Positions 11,080-22,121 of a DNA stretch of 64,000 bases are shown here, piece by piece. A model generated the notes under the pieces. The model saw only the letters and a program-made list of their open reading frames with translations. It was not told where the DNA came from and made no database searches. This DNA is from Cycas panzhihuaensis. Lineage: Eukaryota > Cycadophyta. Where the stretch lies: positions 149,179,741-149,243,740 of the forward strand of contig CM041465.1 in assembly GCA_023213395.1 (NCBI GenBank), given 5' to 3'. Numbering within the stretch: the first letter of the stretch is position 1; each line of letters starts with the position of its first letter. Position numbers and translations under genes: made by a program.

Positions 11080-12024
11080 AATGTCCTTTTCTATTATACC
11101 TTTGGCACACCATTATTTGATTTCCAGTTCCATAAGAAGTATTGGGCTAGTTGAATTGTCTCTGATTACTGGATCTAGGTCCAGGTTGATTATTTTGGCC
11201 TTGGCCTTGAGACTATTTTTGTTGGAGCTGAGGAGTTTATTGACTAAGAGGACATTGTCCTTGTTGTCTACCTCTTCATCTTCCATGAGAATTACCACCT
11301 CTGTGAGAGTATTGACCTTGATTTTTGGTATAATAAAGATCTTCTTCCACTTCAAAAGTAGCATCAGTTGGATTTGATACAGTGGCAAAGTTGGTATCAA
11401 AGGTCTTATCAAATTCAATGAACTTATTAGTAAGAGCCTTAAAATTTAGAGTCTTCAAAGTGCTACTAGATTAAACACTTCCTAGTAGATTTTTATAATA
11501 TGGGATATGGAGACATGACTGAATCAAGAAAGCCCATGTAATACATTAAGTTTCAAAATCTTTATTAATGTCTTACTTAATTGGATGAATGAGATTAATT
11601 ATCTCACTTGCATGTCCTTTCTGTATTTTTAATTTATTCATCTTCAACACTAATTGAACAAATTCTAAGTTTGATTTAGTGTCAAAGTTCTTCTTAAGAA
11701 CTTCAAGAACTTTCTATGATGTACCATGTATAGCTTCACCAATGAGATTATGTAGGGAATAATCAGTGATAAGTAGCATCCCTACAGGATTTTATCATCA
11801 TCAAGTTTCCATTGACGTTTAGTTGCAGCTTTAATGGGAGATGTTGAAGCACCTCCTCTAGAAGGAGTTGAGGTAGTTGTAGCTACAATAGATGGTGTAG
11901 GTTGCAAGTGATCTCTCCATAGACCTTCATACTTTGTAGCATTTCTAACACTAGTGAATCACATGTCCTAATTTTCTTTCCTTTTTAGAATGCAATTTAT
12001 ATTTTCCTTGAACTGTGAAGACAT
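11080..12024 (-). pseudogene. copia gag, minus strand
   Basis: A candidate start ATG at 12024 opens MSSQFKENIN, followed within 20 codons by stops. Further on are an Asn/Asp-rich segment and a knuckle reading CQRYNRKGHYAKNY at about 11.07-11.11 kb. Two positions expected to be Cys are Tyr, consistent with G-to-A decay. Protease follows directly. This is the weakest part of the element, recognised mainly by position and by the knuckle. Confidence 0.75.
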
Positions 12025-12185
12025 GGTGTCTTTTGAGAAGGGAAGAAATAAATAAGGGACTATAAAAGTAATAGCAATAAATGACCAATCACTATTTATA
12101 AATGGGAGATGCCATGTAGTAGTGTAGTAGAAGGAAGAAGAAGTGAGAATGGTTTCTCAAAGATGAAGGGAGTAACTTAAAGAAA

Positions 12186-12323
12186 AGTCACCAATACTTG
12201 TGATAAATATCAACCTAATGCAGTAGGAATATGAGAAGTACTATGATGAAAATTAGTCACTAACACTTGTGGTAAATATTAACCTGATATAGTAGGAATA
12301 TAATAAGCACTATGATTATGATT
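12186..12323 (-). repeat. Two-copy imperfect tandem repeat, 69-bp period
   Basis: The phrase agtcac.aa.acttgtg.taaatat.aacct recurs after 69 bases (copies start at 12186 and 12255). The copies differ at roughly a quarter of positions. It lies in the copia leader. Confidence 0.65.
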
Positions 12324-13191
12324 ACACTATGGATCACTTTTTACAAATAAGTGATCAATATACAAGATTGTAGGCCAATATAGAAGTTGAAATCATTGGG
12401 TGTACATAACTTAAAACTCAAATGTAGGATGCGTAATCAACCCAATAACCTCTAATTTATGTCTAATATGTAGTTGAGGTTGATGAAGGGATGCCTAGGG
12501 TTCTAGTAGAATTAAGTTGGCCTTCACCCACGATACTCGCAATTGTGCTTGGTGATGAAATCTAAGTCACAATAGAGCCCAGGTACTCCCAATCCTCACC
12601 CAATTCACTAATGAGTAGTTATATACCTCCTCTAAAGAGTGGTACATTCATACCCATGTCTATGATGGATATTGGATTAGGTATATTTTAATCTTGTATT
12701 AAAGTTTTAGTTTTCCTAGTTGGTTATTAGTATGATCCCTGATTGAGACATGATGGTATGGCTAACCAAATCTCACAAATATCCCAGTTTAGTCCAATCC
12801 CAACTTGAAACCCACACCTCCTTTATGGCATGAAATTCTACCAACCAAGGTATCTCAACCTTTATGAGTGTGTGAATAGGCACAAGATGGTAGAAAATAG
12901 TGTACATGATGTGTTCTTTTTAGGAAGAGTGAACAGATTATCGAATTGCATTAAATGTACATTTAACTAAAAATAGAATGCTTGCTTGGAGTGCTTGCTT
13001 AGAATGTCTTTAGAGTTCTTTCTTTGAGTGATTTTGGAGTGCTAAAATGCAATAGTAATAAGTGAGTGAGGACACTAGATATTACTTTGATCCAGGTGTT
13101 TTTTTCTCACTTTTACAATGGGCTTTTAAGCCTTGTAAAAAGAAGGAAGAAAATTTCTTCACTTTTTTTTTTTAAATACAAAAAAAAAGTC

Positions 13192-13532
13192 TTCACTAAA
13201 TCAGTAATAACTATCTCCCACGATGAAAAAATGGAGTGTCAGTTTTTGTGCTATAAACTAGACTCAGAGATTCATCTTCAAGAAGTGAAATCAAGTCTAA
13301 ATGAGTTCTAGAAATTTTTTGGCAGCCCCACAAAGTTAGGAGATTATATATTTTTAGAATTCTTACTAAAAATAACTAATGTTTACTAAAACAATAATAA
13401 CTTCCTCATACAACATCAAAACTAGGTGCCAATTTTTGTGCTAGAAAGTAGACTCATAGCTTCATCTTTGACAATTGGAATCACATCAATTGGAGCTCTT
13501 TAGAAGATTTTACAAATTTGTGAAGTTCAATA
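13192..13532 (-). repeat. Imperfect duplication of about 150 bp, 190 bp apart
   Basis: The blocks at about 13192-13340 and 13382-13532 share tttttgtgctag/taaa.tagactca and the following at/ttcatctt stretch, with many substitutions. This is an old duplication in the leader. Confidence 0.5.
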
Positions 13533-14033
13533 AGCAAATTTTATTTCTACAAAAATTTTAGCTTGCTAATATATCATTAACACATGATACCATATGAAAA
13601 TTTCATCATATTTTGATCACCTGGGTCCCAATATAAGCAAGGTGAGAGCATATAATGATGGATATTTTAAATATCTCACAATTCTTTAGAAAAAGTGGGT
13701 AAAACCTCCCCTTATAATAATTCTTCTAAAAGCTAAAAAAAATTCAACAGCATTTCCCCTTATTAAATGGATAAAATGAGGGGAAAGAAAAGAAGAATGA
13801 GATAGAATGAATGGCCACCAAAGGATTGGAATCCTTGGGACTTACAACTCCTTATATTATACTTCTAAACCTACAAAAGAGAAAGTGAAAGTAAACAATA
13901 CAAAATCTGCTATAATAATAACTTAAAAATGTTTCTAAATCCACTTTCATAATGTCCTTCACCACATGGATTATGGGGGAGAAGGAAGTGATGGTTCCAT
14001 TACAAGTGAAAGTGAGGAATATAAAGGAAGCAA

Positions 14034-14045
14034 GCTCTAATACCA
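14034..14045 (-). other. Primer binding site of the minus-strand copia
   Basis: On the minus strand it reads tggtattagagc, one base from TGGTATCAGAGC, two bases inside the right LTR. Confidence 0.85.
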
Positions 14046-14047
14046 CA

Positions 14048-14345
14048 TGAAAATAGTGGATCTATCCTTCATCTACATGCACTAAACACAAATGCAAACA
14101 TGGGATCAAGAGAGACTTGAGAGAAAGAAAGTAGCTCTTACAAAATGGGGAGGTAAGAATGAGCCTCCTCCATTGAGCTTTTACTTTTATATTGAGAGAG
14201 GGAGCATTAGAGTTAGGTGACATGAAATTACACATAATGCACATGAAAGTGCATTTCACTTAAGTGATCTAATTCAAAGTTCACTTAAGACTCTTTTTAG
14301 AAATAATCAACTAATGTAATGACCTTGTGACATTAACCCTTTTCA
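14048..14345 (-). repeat. 5' LTR of the minus-strand copia (right copy)
   Basis: This is a 298-bp LTR with tg and ca ends, flanked by taatg at 14346-14350. As the 5' LTR of a minus-strand element it would carry the promoter. Confidence 0.92.
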
Positions 14346-14350
14346 TAATG

Positions 14351-14669
14351 TTTAACCCATGCAATATTAAATTGATGTAATTACCTCTTTGATATACATT
14401 AGGGAATCATACTATATATACTTCTTCATGTAATTGGTCATTAGTTGACTAAGTAGCTCTTAGATTGTAATTGGACAAATAAGTAGTGATATTTACTATA
14501 AATATACATTGGTTTGACATAATATAATTAGAAGTAATCATCTCCTATAAGTATATTATATAGTATTTGTACATATTATACTTTTGTTTATTATTCACCT
14601 ACATATCTTTATATTTTTATAGTCTTGTATGATCTTGGAATTGCTTTTAGGTATTTATTTCTAACATTT
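14351..14669 (+). repeat. Putative copia 3' LTR, larger part (first 12 bp at 759-770)
   Basis: With the 771-14345 element and one copy of its taatg duplication removed, 759-770 joins 14351-14669 into a block of about 331 bp. It starts with a damaged TGTTAG-type end (tattag) after a purine run and finishes with CTAACA, the inverted-end pair typical of copia LTRs. A TATA-like stretch (ctataaatata) lies in the middle on the plus strand. The partner LTR would be left of the window, so this cannot be proved here. Confidence 0.4.
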
Positions 14670-14899
14670 AATTTATGTATTAACTAAAGAGTAGAGTAGC
14701 TCAAATGATCTATTCATTCATGTCATAGTTTTATTTTAGAGAAGTAGTAATGAATATTCTTTATACTAAAAAGTATCCTTATATTTTATATAAATTATTA
14801 TCTCTAATCCATTTAGTTACAACCTTGATCTATTTATCTCAGACTGTTTACTATCCTTAAGTAAACATTACAATCATATTTTACTATTTAACTTCACCT

Positions 14900-15700
14900 A
14901 CTAAAACATGATTGGCCTTTAAATTAGATACATACAATGTAATTTTTAAATATTATCTCTCTCTCTTTGGAATCATGAATAGTATATTTATAACTTCCAC
15001 TACCTCTAAATCTATGTCATCTTTGATGATGGATTTCTAATTAACCTCTCACATCTTGTAGAACCATTCTATCCTACCAATCATATGTCTTGATGTACCA
15101 AAATCAATGAACTAGATTTCATGTGCATCAATTCTCATTATATATATAATAACAAAGAGTTTCACTACTATATTAATAAGTTCAATCTTTTCTACATTTA
15201 TAACATGTCTTCTCTACTCAAATGGATTCTATTGTCTCTACTGCTACTACTATTAGGGTTGTCATTATGGCTACTATTGTTAATGGTATTTTCTCTACCA
15301 TTCCCAATAGTAGTTCTTTATATACCCCAACATTCTATAATAAAAACACTTTATCCTATATTATCTCTTTAATCTATTTGACTTCTCCTTTTGAGTATTA
15401 CATTTAGAGGAACTATTCTTCTTTAGAAAGTAAGGATTCTTGCCTTTCAATCTAGATGTTAGTTCTCCATATGATTCTTCATGCAAGTCCTTTAGCTTTA
15501 ACCTATACTTTAAAAGTAATGATTATGATAAAATTACTTTTAATGTAAAAAGTTTATCAGATAGAATCAAAGTGGTTGTGAAATTCTCATATAGAATTAG
15601 TAAACTCTACAAGACATGAGCTATAATCTCTAAATTAGTATGGTCACTCTAATGGTTATCAATTGATCCTAAATAGATTTTACATATTAGATATGATCAA
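14900..15700 (-). pseudogene. copia gag C-terminus, knuckle and protease relic
   Basis: In minus-strand order I read a gag-like stretch (SLLILYENFTTTLILSDKL, then KLKDLHEESYGELTSRLKGK), a partial knuckle (CYKCRKD) and a protease-like FIDFGTSRHMIGRIEWF, which has D-F-G where D-S/T-G is expected. That order matches copia. No integrase or RT follows to the left, where the putative plus-strand LTR (14351-14669) begins, so this is a fragment of an older element. No LTR was found for it. Confidence 0.55.
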
Positions 15701-16486
15701 TCATTGGTCATACTAGCTTCAAACTATATAGTTGACTACTCAACTTCAAGAGTCTCGTATCATCCCTATGGTTGAACAAGTTGGTAATGATATCCTAAAT
15801 CTACTTAAATGTGATGGTGCTTCTATTATTCATAATAAGGCTACTACTAATTGGCAAACTAATAAAACTAAAAGTGATCTATATTTTAGCTTTATATTCA
15901 ACATTTATTTTTGTTATGAAAGCAGTGATTTTAGTGAATGTTTTTCCCATTGCAGAGTTATCAACATCCTTCCATAAATTATTCAAAATTTAAAAACTAT
16001 ACATCTCATATTTCCAAGTACCATAAATGTTAAAACCAACTAGTTTTTCAATCATAGAACCTATTATTCCTCATTAACTAGCTATTGGGTAATATCACAC
16101 ATTAAAACAACTTTAAAGTAACTAAAAACATAAGTAAATTATAAAGGTTATTCAAAATCTTAAGTCTATATATAAGTAGTTAGAGTGTGCCACTTTACTT
16201 CTTTGATATACTCATAAGTAGTTAGAATCAAGTAGAAAATATGTATTTTATGATTTTCTTCATAAAAATATATATAAGTAGTTCATGTAACTACTAAAGA
16301 ATGAAAGACTATAAAAAATAAAGTGGCCTAGTATATTTATTTATAAAAAATAGATATTTAATAATCTAAAAATAGAGTTAGAATTGTAGGCTCCACGTGA
16401 CTGAGGGCCAAAGTGTAAGGGGCTTCTTCACAAACTCTAAACATTATAAATAAAAGTTTAGTATGTAAGAAAACATTAGAAAAATA

Positions 16487-16651
16487 TTAATTAACTTTAT
16501 CCAAAGTTTTAAAAATGTGCATTCCATAAATATGCCCATGAGCGGCATATATGTTTTCTAATCGTTTCACCAAATTAAATGATTTTTCCTCTAGATTCTC
16601 ACTCATATCATTAAATCTAGTTAGCATGGTAGAGAATGCATGCTTTTCCAT
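16487..16651 (-). other. Short open frame, 54 codons, unknown
   Basis: From ATG at 16651 the frame encodes 54 residues rich in Glu, Lys and Asn (starts MEKHAFSTML, then RFNDMSENLEEK) with a helical, coiled-coil-like look, and ends TAA. It is short and unsupported by any family I recognise. It could be a relic of the gag or N-terminal part of an old element. Real function is doubtful. Confidence 0.15.
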
Positions 16652-19600
16652 GTAAATAAATTAATTTTCTAATATTTTCAATTGATTTTCATCTATATTT
16701 TTTTAGTTTTTGGTATCCAATAATGTGTGCTTGTCTATACTGAACTTAGTTAAGGGTTTGAGCTCAATACTGTGTATATGCTTACATCTTAGTTTTCTTT
16801 CTCTATTTATATTAAGATGTTATTTGAGTGATAATCTTCCTTATTGTTCCCTATTGTGGTTCATTCCACAACAGTATTGCCATCTCAATCTTTGGTGACC
16901 ATCATTTAATGTCCTTTGGCCCTTAATAGTAGATGGAATGATTTTGTTTCAACTTCCTTCGAGCTCTTTAATGGATATATATTAATAGTGTCTTAAATTA
17001 TAGTTGGTGGAGTGCTAGTTGTGGGAGAGGAGGATGAATAACACAACCTAACAGGTAAACCTAAAAGGAAAGGGGGATCCATATCCTTAAGGGGATAATT
17101 TTATGCATCGTAAGGGGCACTTATGCATCTCATGGACATGAGTGTAGGAATAAAAGATAACTAAATTCTAGAATAAGGGGTAATATATAGGTGTGTGTAG
17201 TATGCCAAAGGGGAAAAAATGGGAAAGAACTTGAAAGAAAGTAAAGAATCACAAACTAATCAAGTAAGTAATGCAGGCAAACACATGAAAAAGTACACAT
17301 GCATAAAAATAGATTAAAGGATGAACTATAAGATAACTAAAGTATAGAGACAAAACTAATCTATTAATCAGTAGATACCCTCAAAAGGACCAAACAACAC
17401 TTAATAAAAAGCACCCTCAAAGTATGATGATGCCATAAGATTGCATGCATCCTAAATGTAGTCACTTATATGTGTTTAACCTAATACAACTAATCCACCT
17501 AAGTTAGATTAACGTATCCTAATATAACTCCTAAATGACCTTTAATGATAGACTTGATCTAAGAAATAAGGAAAGGATGGACTATAGTGAGAGGCTTAAA
17601 GGAGCTATATGCATTTGATCATAGATAAGAAGATGGGGACTCATCTATACTAGCAACCCATCTTATAATGAGTGTAAGGTAGCCTTTTAATACCCATATT
17701 TGACTCCAATGAACCTTAAGCTCTAAAATATGAAAAAGAAGAGGTCACAACTCTTAGTGGGATAAATGAGTCCCATTTGACTATCAACACCCTACATGTG
17801 AGTATGTGGTAAAGATAGGTACCTCCTAACTTACCTATTTTGAATACAAACTAAAGGACTCAATCCACCGATAAAACTACCTCTCTTATGTAGAGATAAA
17901 ACTTAGGTAGAAAGGAAGTGGTTCCCCCTCTTTGATGGAAGAATAATCCGAACCTAGAAAGAACTAAGAAGAAAAATCAACACAACTTAAAAATATAGCT
18001 ATTTTTTTTTTTTTAATTAGATGAGAATAGTATGAAACTAGCCCAACAAAAGTCTTTTGAGCCTACAGATTCAAGGACTCATAACAATTATGAACCTCTA
18101 ATCTATTCTAACCATCACAAAGTACATAATAACAAATAAAAATATAGCATAGTATGACAATGTAACTTCTTTTTCTCTTTTTTCTTAGGTTATTTAAATC
18201 TCTTTTTCTCTGTGAATTAAACTAACTACATGCAAGATTAAGGTAGAAATGAGAACATATGACAAGCCTTTAATCAAATGTTCTCCTTCTTTTCTCTTTC
18301 TAAATGGAACTAGAAACTAAAAATGCACTTTTATGCCTTTTTTCTTTCAAAAATAAAATCTATAAGATGGGGGTTTAAAGCTAAAAACCTAGAGCATCAC
18401 TCTGAATGTCTCTATAAATCTTTTAGAAATGCTAACCCTTATAATTACAATTTTCCAAAGAGCACAAAAATAAGGTTAAAAGCATGCATGTATTCATAAT
18501 TTCCTAGAGAAATCTAGTATCATTTCTACTTGTTGAATTGACCTATAATGAAAATATATTTTATCTATAATATCAAATGCTTGAAAATGAGTTTAAAACA
18601 AAGTTTTTTAAGTCATAGCTTTTGGTGATGCTAGAGAAATTTAGGTAACACTTCAAATGTATAGAAGGCACTATCAATTGGGAGGAAGAATAAGGGAGAA
18701 AGATGGAAACTCCAACTAGTATTTAAAGTCTTGAACCTATATAAAAATAGATTGGAGTGCTCCTCCACCTTTCAAGCTTGTACATGCAATATAACCACTA
18801 AAATTCAACAACTAAAAAGAGAACTACAAGCTAAAATAAAAATAACATTTGAAGCCAACAACAAATTATAGTAATCGATCCTTAGAATTGGTAAAATTAC
18901 CACCACATTGAGAGCTCAATGGATGCTAGTTGACCTTTGTTATCCTTTTAAGGCACTTACAAATAGAAAATAAAGTAAATCATACAAGGCATACAAAGCA
19001 AAAATCCAAGTGATAAAATATAAAATAGTTGAAAAATAAAAAATAAAACAATAATTAGAAATAAAGAAGGAATGCAAACAATATAGGGGGTGTTGTCCCA
19101 ACTTTCAACTAAAGAGGAATGTTTATGGCATATGACTCTAATCAAAGAGGTCTCTAATTTTAATTTGACTCCAATCTCTAAGCCAAAAGTGGAAGCCAAC
19201 AAATAAGTATTAAGGACCAATGGAATTCTATAGAAAATTTGACACTATTTTAGCAATATAATACTCTAAATTTGGGCCTCCCATTTGATGAAATAAGAAA
19301 GGTATATATAGGTATATAAAATGGGAAAGGCCCATGGATTTAGGCCTATAGTTTGATAGAAAACCATGTGCTAAAAATATTGGCCAAGAGTCCATAGTTT
19401 TTGTGTTAATTAATATTAAAGCATTAAATAACCCATTGTTTGGAATGAAACCCATGGGTAAACTATTATTTTAATGAATTTTAGTGCATAGCTTATAGTT
19501 GGGTGCCATAAATATATGACCAACTATGGGCTAAAAGCTTTTGAATATGAGGATATTGATTATGTAAAGTTTACAACCATACCGCAAAGTATGAAATTTC

Positions 19601-19928
19601 ACAGTACCATGGTGTCCTTCTCAATATTGCTAAAATCATAGAAGTAGGAATCAAAATAGGATAATAGAAACTAGAATGGGATAAGTAAAAATTAGTGTTA
19701 AATAGACATAAATAACAACATGATGAATGAAAAATACTTCTCAAAATAATAGTTTTGATGATAAAAGCATCTAAAAGAGTGAGATAAGTAGGACAATACT
19801 ACAAATAAAAGAAGAAGGAGGGCAAGAACTATCTATAGACATACTTAAAAGTCATTATATAGTCCATCAAGCTTGGGTGGACAATGTTATTAGCCATTAA
19901 CAATGGCTAGAATTATCATCAACTAAGT

Positions 19929-19942
19929 ACACACACACACAC
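19929..19942 (+). repeat. (AC)7 microsatellite
   Basis: Seven AC dinucleotide units in an otherwise unassigned stretch. Confidence 0.9.
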
Positions 19943-20100
19943 CCATCCACTAAGACAATAAATGAATGTTAGTACATGCTTATAAAAAGCCAAAAATTAA
20001 ACTAAACTAGACTGAAATAAAATATAAAAAAGTATGTACCTTCATTTACTTATTAGTGAGATGATTATGGACTTCCTAGGTCATAAGAAACACAATCTAA

Positions 20101-20247
20101 TAGAAATCTCCTAAAGGAGTTAATTGTTTCCTATGATTTTTTTTTTTTAATTTCATCATACATTCTTGAGAATTTCTTTAGTGCTGATGAATGGGGCAAT
20201 AATATTAGCCCAATTAATTCTTTATTCAGATCATCTAAAGTAGTTAG
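20101..20247 (-). repeat. gypsy 3' LTR, left fragment
   Basis: Similarity to the right LTR starts at taGAAATCTCCtAAAGGAG, matching 35103 onward, and runs to the insertion point of the 20248-24608 element. Sequence left of 20101 does not match the right LTR by eye, so this LTR may be truncated here. Confidence 0.75.
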
Positions 20248-20639
20248 TGTTAGATTTTAATATGGAAAGCATTAAACTCCAACAATATCAATGAACAAAG
20301 CAATGCTCGTATTAACATAACACAAACAGTTTATATTAGAATATTAATATATCGTAGACTCAACATGAGTCCCAATAATGACATATTTTCATATACTGCC
20401 TCAACCACCTTCATATACAAAATAGGTAGGAGAACATACAAGAGATGTAATGCATGTGGGACAATTATGTCTAACCTAGCTAATGGCATTACACTAACTA
20501 ACTAACCAATGAGCTTCTATCTTCCCATATAATATTATACTAATAAATGACTCTTAGATCCTAATACTTAGGACTATGACTATTGACCCTAAGACACACT
20601 TCCTTAGATACATATAACATTAAACATTATACTCTAAAA
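20248..20639 (-). repeat. 3' LTR of the non-autonomous element
   Basis: This 392-bp copy is exactly as long as the right LTR. It begins tgttag on the plus strand; its other end, ctaaaa, is decayed from a CA-type end. Confidence 0.9.
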
Positions 20640-22121
20640 CCTCCCCTTAATATTTAATATTGAGATTATAATAACTAAGCATAACTTGACAAGACTAACA
20701 CAAATTAACATAAAACTTGACTTGAGTTTGAACTTCCATTTCTTGAGTCTTGGAATTTTTCTGAAGATGGTGTCATAAGCTTTGTCTTCAATCAAAACAC
20801 TGTAAAACCTATATGTTATATTTGCTATGCTACCTCCTATTTCCTGTTTGATGAATCTTCTTGTGTGTTTCTGGTAAGGGTGTGGTCTTCTTGGATCAAA
20901 TATGATTACATGTGATTTCAACTCCATAAAGCAAGTAGATTCCTCCTTATTTGTCTTCAAATCTATTAGGATGATTGACTTCTTGAGCCAATGATCATCT
21001 CCTTAAAAGGAAAGGAGCAACAATGATCCCTTTCTAAATTTTGCCTATTTGGATGCATGCTTAGAACTAATAAGATACCTTGTCCTCTCCATGTGACCCA
21101 AAAAATTGTTTATACCCAGTATGATGAGGATTCTCATAATGATTATATGCACACATTTCCTGACTATGGCTACATAAAAATGTAATATTACTTTGATATA
21201 ATTGAACCTCATGATTAAGTACCCTATCCAAAGCATACAACTAACTTTATAGATAAGAGTTTGATCATATAGTATTCTACGTATGTTCCTTCTTTCTTTA
21301 AAAGAACCTTCTAGAGTTGTTATAGGATATGTTGTCATAATTTGGATTCTTTCAAAGATGAAAATAGAAGATGCGACTGAGTTAAGAGGAATCATAAATA
21401 GTCTCCAATATCTACATATCAATGTATGTCCTGGCATTATTTTAATCCTAGCTATGAATCTATCAACACAAACTAGGATAATATTGCCCATACTTTCTGT
21501 TAGGATGCATGTATCTCTATGAAGTATTACCTCTAAAGATTGAGGTTTAGATTCTTTAACTTCTAGTCTTTTGTACTTTCTTGTCATCTTGGTGAGGCTC
21601 AAAACATTTGGTGAACCCAAGTCTTTATTAGATTTTAACCTTTCATTCACTTTAGGAATATCTATATGTGAATTGACCTTACCAAAATCAAGTTGATTTT
21701 TAGCTTTCTTTTCCAGCTTCTTCCTTTAGTTCCTTGTCTTTTTGATACTCTTTTTCACTTCTTTAGGACCCTTTTCATGGACTTTTTCTAGCAGATTCTA
21801 GGCATCTTTAGCTGAGTCAATATTTTGAGGAGCTTGGACAAGGAAGTGGTATAAAGGATGAAGGTTCACCTTGTCAAAAGATGCAACCATTGTATCAATA
21901 TCTACCCTATTTTTCTCTCTGAAGGTTGCCTCCCCTTCTTAATTAATTAAAACTCTTCTAAGCACAATGTTCCATAATCTTTTTATTCTAAAAACACATT
22001 CCATTTGGATTTTCCAATTCTAAAAATTGACTGCAACATATTTAGGTAAAACTATGTTGGTGTCTGTTACCCAATGTTCATTCTTTTCTAGCAAAAAGGT
22101 AATGACCTCACTTAACTCCAT
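20634..22121 (-). pseudogene. gag-like long frame with unknown C-terminal region
   Basis: From ATG 22121 to the TAG at 20634 is one frame of 496 codons with six internal stops (four before 21650, two between 21044 and 20961). The piece 21045-21650 is open for 201 codons. Residues about 35-150 resemble the UBN2 gag of copia elements: NWKIQMECVFRIKRLWNIV, then TFREKNRVDIDTMVASFDK, then DSAKDA.NLLEKVHEKG. After a Lys-rich stretch the rest (about 330 codons) matches no domain I know; it includes a hydrophobic middle and a basic end (DPRRPHPYQKHTRRFIK). The middle could instead be read in another frame, where it is Cys/His-rich. It would supply particle protein for a non-autonomous element. Confidence 0.55.
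20640..20648 (-). other. Polypurine tract of the non-autonomous element
   Basis: The minus strand reads aaggggagg next to the LTR. The preceding coding-like frame runs into it. Confidence 0.75.

Larger units (their letters stand above)
12025..14033 (-). other. Long leader of the minus-strand copia
   Basis: About 2 kb lies between gag and the primer site and has no convincing coding frame. It holds two internal imperfect duplications (12186-12323 and 13192-13532). Its length accounts for most of the element's excess size. Confidence 0.6.
771..14345 (-). mobile_element. Ty1/copia LTR retrotransposon, minus strand, interrupted by a nested copia
   Basis: Two 298-bp direct repeats (771-1068 and 14048-14345) bound the element, and the 5-bp duplication taatg is present at 766-770 and 14346-14350. 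On the minus strand a primer site resembling initiator tRNA-Met follows the right LTR, then gag, protease, integrase, RT and RNase H, then a polypurine tract next to the left LTR. That order defines Ty1/copia. The plus-strand copia at 2840-8794 splits the RT. Without that insert the element is about 7.6 kb, which is long because of a 2-kb leader. Many in-frame stops make it defective. My hand count gives 22 differences between the 298-bp LTRs. Confidence 0.93.
15990..20100. other. AT-rich decayed DNA, nothing assignable
   Basis: Over 4 kb lies between the copia relic and the gypsy LTR. I found no LTR pair, primer site, RT motif or long frame. Two open stretches near 19.0-19.5 kb (minus) contain repeated cccatgg/gggcc phrases but read as low-complexity hydrophobic peptide. 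It may be old transposon sequence beyond recognition. Confidence 0.5.

Noticed and set aside
18957-19455. Two minus-strand frames of 75-87 codons as host genes
   Set aside because: Hydrophobic low-complexity translation, no motif, and no supporting structure around them.
19929-19942. AC microsatellite as a significant signal
   Set aside because: Seven units is ordinary for plant intergenic DNA.
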